Position numbers and translations under genes: made by a program
Shown: positions 34,521-44,905 of the stretch, one piece after another
Layout of the letters: every line of letters starts with the position of its first letter
Position numbering within the stretch: position 1 is the first letter of the stretch
NCBI GenBank assembly: GCA_007922225.1
Contig: ML679961.1
Coordinates: 3,144,319 to 3,208,318 of the forward strand
DNA length: 64,000 nt
Reading direction: 5' to 3'
Source of the DNA: Emydura subglobosa
Taxonomy: Eukaryota > Chordata > Testudines > Chelidae
The notes under the pieces: generated by a model
Told to the model about the DNA's origin: nothing
The model's database searches: none
The model's input: only the letters and a program-made list of their open reading frames with translations

Positions 34521-36600
34521 AATTATTTTTATTATTCACTACAGCTTTCCCCACAGCCCTCCTCCAGCCTTCTAACTGACTCCAGGACTCTCTGGTTCGG
34601 CCTCCAAATCTTTTACAGCTTCCATGTGCTTTCCCCCTCTCTTAACTGCCTAGATGGGAGCACCTATCCTGGCTGGACCTACTTCATTTACTAGGACAAG
34701 GGGCCTGCCCTGAGGAGTTTACAACCTGAATGCATAAACAAAGATGGTACAGGACAAGCAAGGCAATATCAGCACAGATAGGATGCTTCAGAGAAGAGAC
34801 TGGTGGGGCTTGGCATACACTAACAGATAGGATATTTCAGGCCCAAAGTGTGGATGCTGGAAGAAGGAGAGAGCCAGAAGCGGGCTAACGAGACAAGTGG
34901 AGTGGACAAAGGGAAACATTAGCCCAGCCATGGGAAGAGGGTGGGATTCAGCAAGGGCAGGGCAGAGGTGTGTCTGGGCTGGAGTCATTGTGACCTCTCA
35001 GGTGCAGAATGAAAGGGGAAACCCAGTGGACAGATGCAAGACATGGGAATCTAGCAAGCCAAGGAGATAATCTGGGCAGCTGAATGGGGACTGAGTGCGG
35101 AGCGGCAGGTCTGAGAGTCTAGGGGGAGGATTGTTTTGAAATTCAGGAGCTGGATGGGGGTGCTCTGCGCAGCTTAAACTTCTTAAAATAAGAAATGTTT
35201 CTCCATCGATGCTGCTGCCTTTCTGCCCCATGACGACTGAAGGGACCCCTGGGGGATAAGAGGAGAGGAGCAGAAGCAAAGCAGGTGGTGTGGGGCACAC
35301 ACAGGAGAAGCAGAGGTGAGGTCAATGCAGAGCAAGGGGGCAAGAGACGAGCTGAAGGAGACTTCGCTGCCAGCAGGCCCCATCTTTAATGAATAGGATC
35401 AAGCCCAGATCCTCCCCTGGCCTCGCAGCATCAGCAGATGAGTCCCTGGATATTTACAGCTCTCATAAGCCATTTTACATTAAAGGTGAACTGGGGGAAA
35501 AAATACCAAAGCCCAGGTTCAAACCATTGCTTCTGCCTTCCCTTTAAACTGCTAACTCCGCCTCACAGCCCTGTTTTAACTGCTGGAGTGTGGCAAGGGG
35601 CTTGGAGGTCTGGAAAAAACGTAGCTTTCCTGGCCCCCGAATGAGATGGGGGTAGGATTCCAAGGCTTTTAGACAGTCCAGTGCCATGCATTTAGACGCG
35701 AACTCTTCTCTGCCAGTAAGATCACAACTTTCATCCCAATCATTTTATAAGCACTACTTAGAGCAAGAGAAATCCGGATGCGTGCGGGGGGCAGCGGGCT
35801 CTCTCTTTCCAGTCTCTCTGGCATAGGAAATAGAATCCCAAAGGCTGGCAGCAATGTAATTGGATGCAGGCTGTCTGCACTGACCATGTCTGCAGTAATA
35901 TACCAAATAAACAGTGGGACCATGAGAACCAGCATTCTGCACACTTTATTTTTATTTCAAATTACTAAGATGCCTCCAGACAGGGGGCTTTGTGTGTGTG
36001 GTCTCAGAACTGAAGGCAAAACTGGACCCAGCTGTCTCCTGTAATTAAATTTCACAGGCTCAGGCTGAGAGTTTGAGTTTTGGCTTGACTTTAAAAAGTG
36101 CTAGAAATTAAATATTACAAGTGAAGCTAACACTCTAGTAAAGTAAAGGGGAGAATTTCACACTGGTTTGGTGCTATTGTTTCAGATCAGCTGCAGAACC
36201 AAAAAGACAGCAGTTACTTTAATGTATACATCAGAGGTTAAGGTCCTGGAAAAACTCACGTGTGCTTCAATGTATACATCAAGCAGTCTCATTTTGAAGC
36301 TAGGTTAAGCATGCCTTTAAAGTCTTTGTCTGATCAGGACCTTCGTTTATAGACAAAGGCGCTAAAAAGCTTCTCCTTTTCAACAAATAGCATAGATTTC
36401 TGGAGAATACACATCAGTGAGAGAAGGGATCTGCAGTCTGTTAGCGGGATTGATTCAGCTGGGAATCTTGTGTCAAACATTGCCCCTTCCCTGCCCTCCT
36501 GCCAATGGTTTTGGTTTTACCACCACCTTCTCCTACCCGTTAAGTGACACACACGAAACTGGGGAAAGCGAATAATAATTAGACAGGGGAAGCTGGGAAA
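34521..36600. other. Anonymous noncoding DNA
   Basis: No gene recognised. Frames up to 111 codons lack motifs and overlap. At about 36216 and 36268 a short direct repeat (CAATGTATACATCA-like) occurs. 36050-36450 is AT-rich. Confidence 0.45.
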
Positions 36601-36905
36601 CCGACTCTATGTCAGGAGATGGTTAGCCCCTTACGGAAAGGTCGTGGGTCTTTCTGGTCGGCATCTCTTGAGGAAGCAGGACCCGGAGACGGACAGCCCG
36701 CAAGGCCAGTGGGGAGAGCCCAACGCGCCAGGTCAGCCTGATTGACAGGGCGGACAGGCCAATGAGGGAACCAGGAGGGCCGGAGGGGGCGGGGGTCCCG
36801 TCTTCCATGTGAGCTGAGCTGCCTGGGCAGAGAGTGGGGCTGAGCTAAGGGCAGAGCAGCCGGCGGCTGGGAGGGGAGAGGAGAAGCCAGGCCAGGGAGC
36901 CGAAC

Positions 36906-36937
36906 TGAGCCGAGCCGAGCTGAGCCGAGCCGAGCCA
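36906..36937. repeat. GCCGA/GCTGA pentamer repeat
   Basis: Six pentamers of the form GCCGA or GCTGA follow each other inside the GC-rich block. Confidence 0.75.
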
Positions 36938-37022
36938 CAGCAGCAGAACCAGAGGAGCTGCCCAGGGAGCTGGGCTGGAGGCAGAGCAGCAGCGGCCGCA
37001 CTGAAGCAGAGTGGAGTGGAGT

Positions 37023-37060
37023 GGGGCTGGGGCTGGGGCTGGGGCTGGGGCTGGGGCTGG
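37023..37060. repeat. (GGGGCT)n hexamer repeat
   Basis: About six head-to-tail copies of GGGGCT, preceded by three copies of GTGGA. The G-rich plus strand has regularly spaced runs of four G, so it could form a G-quadruplex. Confidence 0.9.
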
Positions 37061-37700
37061 AGCCGGAGCCATCCGGAGCCGGGTGCGGGGAGCCAGCGGC
37101 TGGGGGGAGCAGGGGGACCCTGGGCAGGGCCTGGCACAGGGAGAAACTCCCAGCCCAGAGGCCACGCAGGCCAGACTGGGAGGGGGGTCGTGACCCTGAC
37201 GGGGACGACGCTGGGGAGAAGGGCCCTGCCCCCTAGCACCTGAGGGCGTGTCCGACCCGCGGCGTCACCGCAGCATAGCCAGGGCCTGGGACGAGTGAGA
37301 AACAGACTGTGAACGTCCCTCACACCCCAGAGACGCTGGGTGTGGTGCCCCCAGGCCAGGGGCGGTGGGGGGTGTTTGCCTTTCACCTTGCTCCTCTTTC
37401 CTTTATGTTTTTTAAGTGGTGGCTGTTTAACAGAGTATGTCGCCTTGCACTGTATGCAACCATCCGTGGGTCCCAGCGCAGAGAGAGCCCCCCCGGGGTG
37501 GGACACCCTAGCCCCGGCCCTAAGTGACCACAACACGGTTGAGGGTTGAGCCCCCAGGAATCCTGGGCCCAGCCTTGTCAGGGTTCTGGGGACCCCACCC
37601 CACAGGAGCGTGGGAGGGGAGCCCTTGAGGTCAGGCTGGCCTCTGGGCACAGGGGGGGGAGCGAGGACTCAGATCCTTTCACTCGCCTACTCCACCGGCG

Positions 37701-38384
37701 TAGTGTATGAGCCAGGAAAGTTCCCCGCAATAACGGGCCCATTCCCCGCTTGAACCTGGCTCTAGTGATTCCTGAACCCCTGCTCACTGACTACCGTCAC
37801 TAATGTGCAGCCATGACTGCTAGGCCAGGCCAGACCATCTACACCCCAGTCTCTGACAGTGATTGGTCCACATGGGGATTTGGAGGGCATCCATATCTGG
37901 AGGTGGTCCACAGACCAACAGGGAAGACAGTTCCACAAAGCCAGGATTATCAGGTTTTCCACAACTTTGGATAATTTTCTCAACCAGCCATAGGGTTTCA
38001 TTTTCCTTTCAATGTCAGAGATACAATAGCTAACACTGTTGGTTTTGTAGCTAAGGTGGCTGTTGGAACTGCTCTTGTAACCAAAGACTAAAAATAACTG
38101 TTAACTATTGCAGAAGAACTCCAAGACCCAATTCAGCATCGTGACCAGACCCATTGTGCTGGATGTGACCCAAACACGTGCATAGTCCCTGTCCCAGACA
38201 GCTTGCAATGTAGGATTGACATCCTACACCAATGTAGGATGATCTAGGGGATGGGGAGGTGTATACACTGAAACATAACATTTATATATCCTGTTGCATT
38301 TTTAAAAATAATTGAAATCGATAAAGCAAGCATCAGCTTTCTCCATCTGCCCTTTACCCCAGTCCTCAGTAATTGGCTGGTTTC
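37701..38384. other. Unassigned sequence
   Basis: No gene or named repeat. A direct duplication of the phrase ATGTAGGATGA / AATGTAGGATTGA occurs near 38208-38242. Confidence 0.4.
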
Positions 38385-39072
38385 ATACATTTATAGATTT
38401 GTAAGGCCAGAAGGGACCCTTAGATCATCTAGCCTGACCAGTAACTTGTTTGACTGAAGCATATCTTCCAGAAAGGCATCCAGTCTTGATCTGAAGGCAT
38501 CAAGAGATGGAGGATCCACCACTATCCTAGGTTTTATTTTCCAACGACTAATCTCCTTCACGTTAAAAATTTGTGCCTTATTCCTAATTTCAATTTGTCT
38601 GGCTTGAGCGTCCAGCAACGGGTTCTTGTCCTGTCTTTCTCAGGCATATTTAAGAGCCCCGTAGTATCTGGTATTTTCTCCATGTCCTTTTCGATAAGCT
38701 AAAGAGATTAACTCTTTAAATCTCTCACTGTAAGGAATTTTCTTCAGCCCTCGGAACATTTTGGTGGCTGTTCTCTGCATCCTCTCCCATTTTTTCAACA
38801 TCCTTTTATAAAACGTGGACACCAGAACCGGACATGGTAATTCCGATATTGGTCTCACCAATGTCACATTCAAAGATAAACATCACCTCCCTGCTCCTAC
38901 TCCCGTTTATACATCCCAGGATCGCATTAGCCCTTTTTTCCAGAACATCCCTTGGCAGTTCTGGTTCAGTTCCTTCTGCACTGTGGTCCCTAAATCCTTG
39001 TCAGCATCCCTGCTTCCCAGGATACAGTCCCCCGCTCTGGAGGGTTGGCCTGCATCTCTCATTGCTGGATGT
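38385..39072 (-). mobile_element. CR1-type LINE 3' part, antisense
   Basis: The left edge is a CR1/L3-type terminus in antisense (TTTGTAAGGCCAGAAGGGACC). On the minus strand the C-terminal ORF2 region reads KKWERMQRTATKMFRGLKKI (about 38800-38740) and PSLDAFRSRLDAF (about 38515-38470), with a frame break between. It probably forms one insertion with the antisense CR1 at 39970-41250, separated by a block of about 0.9 kb that does not look like CR1. Confidence 0.75.
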
Positions 39073-39969
39073 AAGTAACCCAGGCTAATGGGTCTGATGA
39101 AAAGGGGAGCATGCTTGTTGCTGGGTAGATGAGAGATGGGAAAGACTGCAGTGTGCTCACCTCACCAAGACTGTTGAGTCTTGTGAGTGGGCAAAGTCTA
39201 GCGGATGGAAAGCTGACTAATCCAATCATGGTTGGGATGAGAGGAGCACAGCTCCATTTGAGGGGGGGCCGGTGATCCCCCCGCTGTCTCGCCCTGCCTG
39301 GGCTGGTGCCTAGTTTGCCCTGGAAGGGGTTTACCAAACTACTCTGAGAGAGCAACTGGAGTTAGAAACACTGAGGAGACCCCTGGGCTGTGAGGAGTTT
39401 TGCCACTGTGAGTAACGCCGATTGCTGCCGCAGAGAGATCAGCCCCTGGGCGAATTGGCGCCCTCATCACCCTCTAGCATCTGCAGGCCTGCAACAACTC
39501 ATCAAGATACGTCGTTTCCTCCACATTACACGCTCATTGGTGTGGACTAAAATCATGGACTTGTCAATCCAGGGAAATCCACCCTGGGGGTTGGGTGACC
39601 TGTGGGTTGTATCGTGTACCCACTCCAAATCCATCTTCCTCTTCCCTGCATATGCTTCCTCCGTATTTCCTCTTATTAATAATGTGTACCTTGATTGCTG
39701 GCTCATCCCTGCTGGAGGTATTAGAAGATTATATGTCTGAGCTATCAGGATAGCCATAGAGTTTGGTTTGAGGATAGTCAAAATCACATGGGGAGGTCAG
39801 TAGGGTTCCTGATTACCTTCAACAGTCAGTCGGAGGCACCACCAGTTAGCAGCTAAGAACCCAGGCCATTGAATCCCTCTGTAGCCAAAGCCGTGGGACA
39901 CCGGCTAAGAGCTCCTGTTGATGATTAGCTGTTCTTAGGGATAGGGTGACCCATAAAATTGTCTTCCAC
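39073..39969. mobile_element. Unclassified insert of about 0.9 kb splitting a CR1
   Basis: The CR1 reading on both sides meets at a CTGGATGTA / ATAACTTTGC point, with nothing CR1-like in between. The block has no long reading frame with motifs (116 codons at most) and no clear TG...CA ends or inverted termini that I can fix. It may be an LTR or a DNA transposon. The limits are estimated from where the CR1 phrases stop and resume. Confidence 0.4.
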
Positions 39970-41250
39970 TTATAACTTTGCATTTGGCTGTATTCAAATG
40001 CATGTTGTTTGACTGGGCCCACATGTAGTAAGCGACCCAAATGGTTCCATGCGAATAGCCAGTCCTCAGACTTATCACTTTGCCAATCTTAGTGCCAGCC
40101 ACACATTTCATCAGCAGTGATTTTATATTTACTTCCACATCATTGATGAAAAGGTTGAATAGCGTTGGGCCTAATACTGGTCCCTGTGGAACCCCACTAG
40201 CCACACTCCCAGTTGATGATGATTCCCTGTTGACAATTACTTTTCGAGATCTGTCAGCCGGTTCTTAAACCATTTACCATGTGCCTGGTTGATACCATAT
40301 AATGCTAACTTTTAAAATCAGAATGCCATGCAGCACTAAGTGAAATGCCTTACCAAAGTCTACGCATATTCCACCTACACCACCACCTTTGTTAATCAAA
40401 CTTGCAATTTCCTCAAAGAATGAAATCAAGTTTGTTTGACAAGACCTACTTTCCATGAAACCATGTTGACTGGCATTATTAACTGAAACCCATAGCAATT
40501 TTTCCATTGTATTGCCAGGCTTACTGGCCTATAACTACCCAGGTCATCCCGCTTCCATTTTTGAATATTGGCACATCTGGCATTCCCCAGTATTCCAAGA
40601 TTTATTAAAAATAACCATTAGCAGGCCAGGGATCTCCTCAGTCAGCTCTATGGTGCAAGTTATCCAGGCCTGCTCATTTAAAAATGTTTATCCCTAGTAG
40701 GTAAAGTTTACCATCCTCTTCAATTACTAATGACTGGAAAGTACTTCATCATCCCCATTCAACAGGAGTACATTATCCTGCTTATTTCTAGACACAAAAC
40801 AGAAAAATGTATTGAACATTTCTGCCTTTTCTGCATCATTCACAGTTTTCCCATCTCTATCTAGTAATGGGCCTATACCACTACCTGGATTTCTTTTGTT
40901 CTTAAAAATTCCTTACTGTCCTTAGACCTGCCAGCCATGGATTTTTCCTTGATGTGTTTAGCTTCTCTTATCAATTTTTTACACTTCATAACTTTTAATT
41001 GATATTGCTTGATTGTTATGTGCTTCCCCTTTTTCCATTTGTTATATATTGGCGATTATTTTGTTTTGTTTTATTTCCAGTTGTAGCCTTCACTTCTCTT
41101 AACCCGGTTTGGCTTTTACCCAAAGTTATCCTCTTTCTTGATTATGCACTTGTGGCTTTTTAGCCACCGAATAAACTTTTCTTAAACAACTCTGAATTTT
41201 CAGTCATAGTTTTCTGTCTACATTTTTTTCCCCAGTCAGTTTCATTCATT
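39970..41250 (-). mobile_element. CR1-type LINE RT and linker, antisense
   Basis: Read on the minus strand from the right: a decayed linker region (MAGRSKDSKEF-like near 40940-40905), a SYRPVSLA-like block near 40540, NASQHGFMESRSCQTNLISF (about 40475-40415), CVDFGKAFHLVLH (about 40372-40330) and SGVPQGPVLGPTLFNLFIND (about 40200-40140). The catalytic FADD is changed to CVAGT (about 40095), so RT is dead. Stops and frameshifts place it among the old copies. The 5' limit at about 41250 is approximate. Confidence 0.78.
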
Positions 41251-42900
41251 TTGTCTCAGCTTTCCTCATGGGCACCAGAGAGAGAGGAGGGTTAGAGAAA
41301 GGTCTGTTTGTTAAGCCTGCAAGGCAGGGCTGCAGTTCTGTCTGGTAGTGTGGTGTATGTAGCTATGAAACTCACTGCCCTTTATTTTCTATGTACTGAC
41401 CAGTACATTTCTAAGGCTAACTGACTCCCCTGGGGAAAGAGGGGTTTAAACCCAAGGCTTTTAGGAGTACAAGTGTGAGCCAATACCACTTAAGCTAAAG
41501 GCTTGTTTCTTTAGAGAGTGCTGCGCTGGTGCAGGTACTTACCCCTAATTTAGCCCATTTTCCATACGTGCAATACATCTGTTCTGGGTGTTTATACCCG
41601 TGCAACAATCCCTGCTAGAGACAAGCTTTTAATCCACTCACTGAAAGAAGCAACAGATTTAAACTTCTTATCATGCTTGTGTGCACGATGCAGCAGCCAT
41701 TTTGTTCTTAGAATTCAGTGCAGACTATCAGAGGAGACACACACACTGAGTTCTTTCAGGGAGACTTCACTCCCCCTCCATCTTGTTCTCACTCTAAAGT
41801 AAGTCATTCAGAATCAAGCTCTCTGTTTGCTCTGTGTGCTCAAGCAGGCATAACAAACGGAAATCTTCTATTGGCTGGGATCAATCCCTGATGTTCAGGA
41901 GTTTTCATTAATTGCTCATCTCTCTGGCCAGGCTGCAGCAGAACTCAGTAGTCAATCCTATAAGGGAGCATGGGCCCGGTTCTGTATTATTTCCCAAGTT
42001 AGTGTAACCCGGGCTGCTTTCCTTGCAATCCTGGCAGCACTACGGCTGGCTTACATGTGCATTGGCACAACACAGCACCGGCTGAAGGATTTCTTCCATT
42101 TTGGTTTGGACCTGTCCTCTGCAATTTAGAGGAGAGAGAGGCGAGACTTATTTTTAAATGATTTAAGAGAGCTGCCACATCACAATTTGTTCTGAAGTAA
42201 TGCTGCCTACATAGGGTTGATGAGGAGACTGTGCTGTTTGAAGATTTCCTGTTTTTAAAATGCCATTTAGATTAAAGCTTGGGGGGAGGAGTTGTTTTAT
42301 AATCACCCTGACTCAGGGGTGACTCAAACATTTTTTCAGTTCTCCAAATTGCATTCTTAGTCAGCCAAACAAGAAGAGTCACAGGGAGCGATTTATGCAC
42401 TGGGCACAGAGAAAGAGATGGGACATTTGGGGGCATGGCAGGCGAGCTGCAGACCGGCTTTGTAAATTCTGTAATACCAATGGCAGCTGTTTTGGGGGGA
42501 TATAGTTTGGGTGAACAATGTTCCTAACCAGCAAACTGTAGCATTATCAAGCATGATTATACAGCACAAAGTGTCCCAGTATTTCTCCAAGGCCTGGTCT
42601 ACATCATCACCACTGTTATCACAGCCCCTAGCAGCCCCAGGCACGGACCACGAGCTCGGCGTCCAGGCTCTCTACAAACAGGGGACACTGCACAGGCTGG
42701 AACAAGAACTAGGCAAGCAGCTCGTTTTTCAGTTTGCTGGCAATGCTGAAACAAAATTAAAAACTGGTTCAGTCAAACATAATCCAAAAATTGCAACAAA
42801 AAAATAAATTCAGTGAACTAAAAACATCTATTACGGAATTGGGGGGCATTTATAGAAGGGAGGTTCACCAAATGGCTGGGAGAAGCCAGTGCCCTTCTTC
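41251..42900. other. Anonymous DNA with one tRNA-like SINE head
   Basis: Apart from the SINE head at 41443-41512 (own entry), no gene or named repeat is seen. Frames stay below 100 codons. Confidence 0.45.
41443..41512 (-). mobile_element. tRNA-like SINE head, minus strand
   Basis: On the minus strand TAGCTTAAGTGG (about 41505-41494) matches a Pol III A box and GGGTTTAAACCC (about 41458-41447) a B box, about 35 nt apart. No clean cloverleaf, so a SINE remnant and not a tRNA gene. Confidence 0.5.
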
Positions 42901-42906
42901 TGACTT

Positions 42907-43020
42907 TAGCCCAGCAGTTATTGCACCCACCTGGGCTGTGAGAGAGGCAGGTTTGTTCTCTTGCTGTAGAGAAGAGATTTGAATGTGGATCTCCTGCATC
43001 ACAGGAGAGTGGGCTGGGGC
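42907..43020. mobile_element. Palindromic tRNA-like repeat
   Basis: The left arm reads like a SINE head (TAGCCCAGCAGTTATTGCACC ... GGCAGGTTT). The right arm, read on the minus strand, gives a diverged version of the same sequence (AGCCCACTCTCC ... CCACATTCAAATC). So two tRNA-like segments face each other across a spacer of roughly 10 nt. I recall similar fold-back tRNA-like repeats in turtles. The arms differ at many positions. Confidence 0.4.
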
Positions 43021-43495
43021 GTAGTCTTGTGCAGCTCACTCTTAGCTCTCCCCTTGAAGCTGTTCCACTGTTTATAAATAATCTTTGGAGCTGGACTTGA
43101 AGCTCCTACACCCTAGGGAAGCACGCGACCCACCTCGCCAGAGTCAGCTCACGCTTTCTCTGACCCCCTCGCTTAATCCAGTGTCATTGTAAATGACTAT
43201 GAATTGCCACTGTGATTGACGGGCGGCTCCAACCTATCCCAGCAGGGACCCCCCCGCCCCCCAAGGGTTGATGAAGCACAGTGCACTCTGACTACGCCCA
43301 GCCTACTCCCTTTGCTAGGACTGGGTGATGGACGTGGTGCAAGAGAGGGTATTGTAGCTTCATGCCATTTGAGAACTCCTCTGTGCCGAAAGGTGTCTCA
43401 GCTGGCCAGCACCAGCTGTCTCCTGTCCCATTGGCACCCACCCCACACAAAACGGCTGTGCGGTTCCATAACCACTTGCCGACAGCTGGGCAACA
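43021..43495. other. Unassigned sequence
   Basis: No gene recognised. A 140-codon frame (43216-43638 plus) has no motif and runs into the A/T-rich repeat. Confidence 0.4.
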
Positions 43496-43850
43496 TTTTT
43501 CAGACTAAATTTTTTTTTCACCAAAAAAATGCAGGTTTGGGTCAACTGAACCATTTCATGAATTTGTGTCGAATTTGCCAAATGGTTCCTTTTAAAAGAA
43601 AAAAATCTGAACCAAATCAAACGGTTTCAGTGTTTTGATTGGAAATGCCTTTGTTTGTTTGGAATTTTACTTCAACTTTTTTTTTTAAAGATTTTTTAAA
43701 AGATTTTTTTAAAAAAACCAAAAAGCCTCTGAGACTAAATATTTCATTTCACTGCAAACTAACTTTTTAGTTTTTCGATTCACTGGAAAAAAAAATTGAA
43801 AAAAATGTGGAGTGACCCAACACTACATTTTTGAAAAATTCAGTGATTCA
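43496..43850. repeat. A/T-rich homopolymer-rich repeat
   Basis: Runs of T and A (for example about 43678-43722 and 43788-43806) alternate with phrases such as CAAACTGAACC and AATTTGCCAAATGG. I recall this texture from an interspersed turtle repeat with AAATTTT-rich body, but I cannot name it. No inverted termini were fixed. Confidence 0.4.
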
Positions 43851-44678
43851 CACGGCTCTGTCACTGGTCTCCTCACAAAGACAGAACCCACGGTTACACC
43901 AGACAAAAGCTGAGAGAATTTCCTGGAAAGCTGAGAGAAATGTTCTGCTCAAGACCCAGTTCGTGCATTCCCTGGGGCCCATAATCTCCCACTGAAGGGA
44001 ACATTAGCATCTACTTTCCCCTCCAGCTGCGCGGAGCAGGAAGGGAAGCTGTTGTCAGGTAACATCCACTTCCACAGGTTAAGAAACAAAACCCGAATCA
44101 GGTTGTTTGAGTGTGTTATTCGTTACCGCCTAGACAAATCAGACAGCTACTTTGAATGTGCCAGTCCAGGCCAAACTAGTCACTGCTGGCACTGGAAATA
44201 GTGACTGCAGCAGACTTCATTAGCGTGTCCTCACCTGGGAGTTAAGAAATAGCCATCCAGGGGACTGTCCCCTTTGCCACGCATCTCTGATGCTAACAAA
44301 GCAGGGAGCATATGGGGCGGGGGTGCTTCTCCCTTAAGACTCTTTCTGCTTATCCACAGATGCAGAAGCACAGAAGGACAAGAGAGGAGAGGGGTGAGAT
44401 CTGTCTGTCCCCATGTCACTGCAACCACAGGACAGATCACACAGATCATTCCTGCTCAATGCCCAGAGAAGAATATAGGGTTCCTGATAAAATACCTTGG
44501 GAGAGGGAGGCATTTCTTGCTGACCCGACTAATCAGTGACTGTATTTATTTAAGGTATTTCAAAGGCACCTGCTGGGTTGTAAATCTCACACAGATCGGA
44601 ATTCTCTCTGCTTCCCGTCAGTGTGAAAACACCAAAAGAATAGCCCTTCACCTTGCTTTGGCCCTGCCTCAGATAGAT
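43851..44678. other. Anonymous noncoding DNA
   Basis: No gene recognised. The 241-codon plus frame (44274-44999) runs through the inverted-repeat element at 44679-44905, and its second half is simply that element translated (many Y, I, C), so I reject it as a gene. Confidence 0.5.
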
Positions 44679-44905
44679 AGAGCCCTGCAAATCCGCAGAT
44701 ATCTGCCTTCTATCTACAGATATCCCCATCTGCAGATGTGGATGGGGATATCCGTGGATCAATTTTGCATATCGCAGATGGGTGAGTATCCAAATTTTAT
44801 ATCTAAATCCCTGCAAATCTGTAGATATCTACTTTATATCTGTCGATCATGTTTGTGGACCGGGGCTCGGACGTGGATACAAATTTTATGTCCACACAGG
44901 GCTCT
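44679..44905. mobile_element. Inverted-repeat DNA element with AGAGCCCTG ends
   Basis: A 227-bp block with perfect 9-bp inverted ends (AGAGCCCTG at 44679-44687, CAGGGCTCT at 44897-44905). The interior is built from GCAGATATC/GATATC and ATCCGTGGAT-like phrases that repeat in both orientations. Both flanks are AGATAG-rich (AGATAGAT left, AGAGATAG right), compatible with a decayed 8-bp duplication as for hAT elements. No coding capacity; a non-autonomous element. Confidence 0.7.

Larger units (their letters stand above)
36600..37700 (+). promoter_or_regulatory. GC-rich block with promoter-like boxes: LTR or CpG promoter
   Basis: A sharp change to GC-rich, CpG-containing sequence. It holds a CCAAT box (GGCCAATGAG, about 36755), a GC box (GGGGGCGGGGG, about 36785-36795) and, downstream, GCCGA-type repeats (36906-36937) and a (GGGGCT)n array (37023-37060). 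This is what a TATA-less promoter looks like, but long GC-rich LTRs in reptiles look alike, and no first exon or splice donor is convincing. The 305-codon minus frame over this block is Pro/Ala/Ser-rich and forced by the repeats. I could not find matching 5-bp flanks. Strand is set by box orientation only. Confidence 0.4.

Noticed and set aside
36733..37650. 305-codon minus reading frame, and long plus frames over the same block
   Set aside because: Pro/Ala/Ser-rich with stretches of PQPQPQ forced by the GGGGCT and GCCGA repeats; no domain, and all frames in the GC-rich block are long for the same reason.
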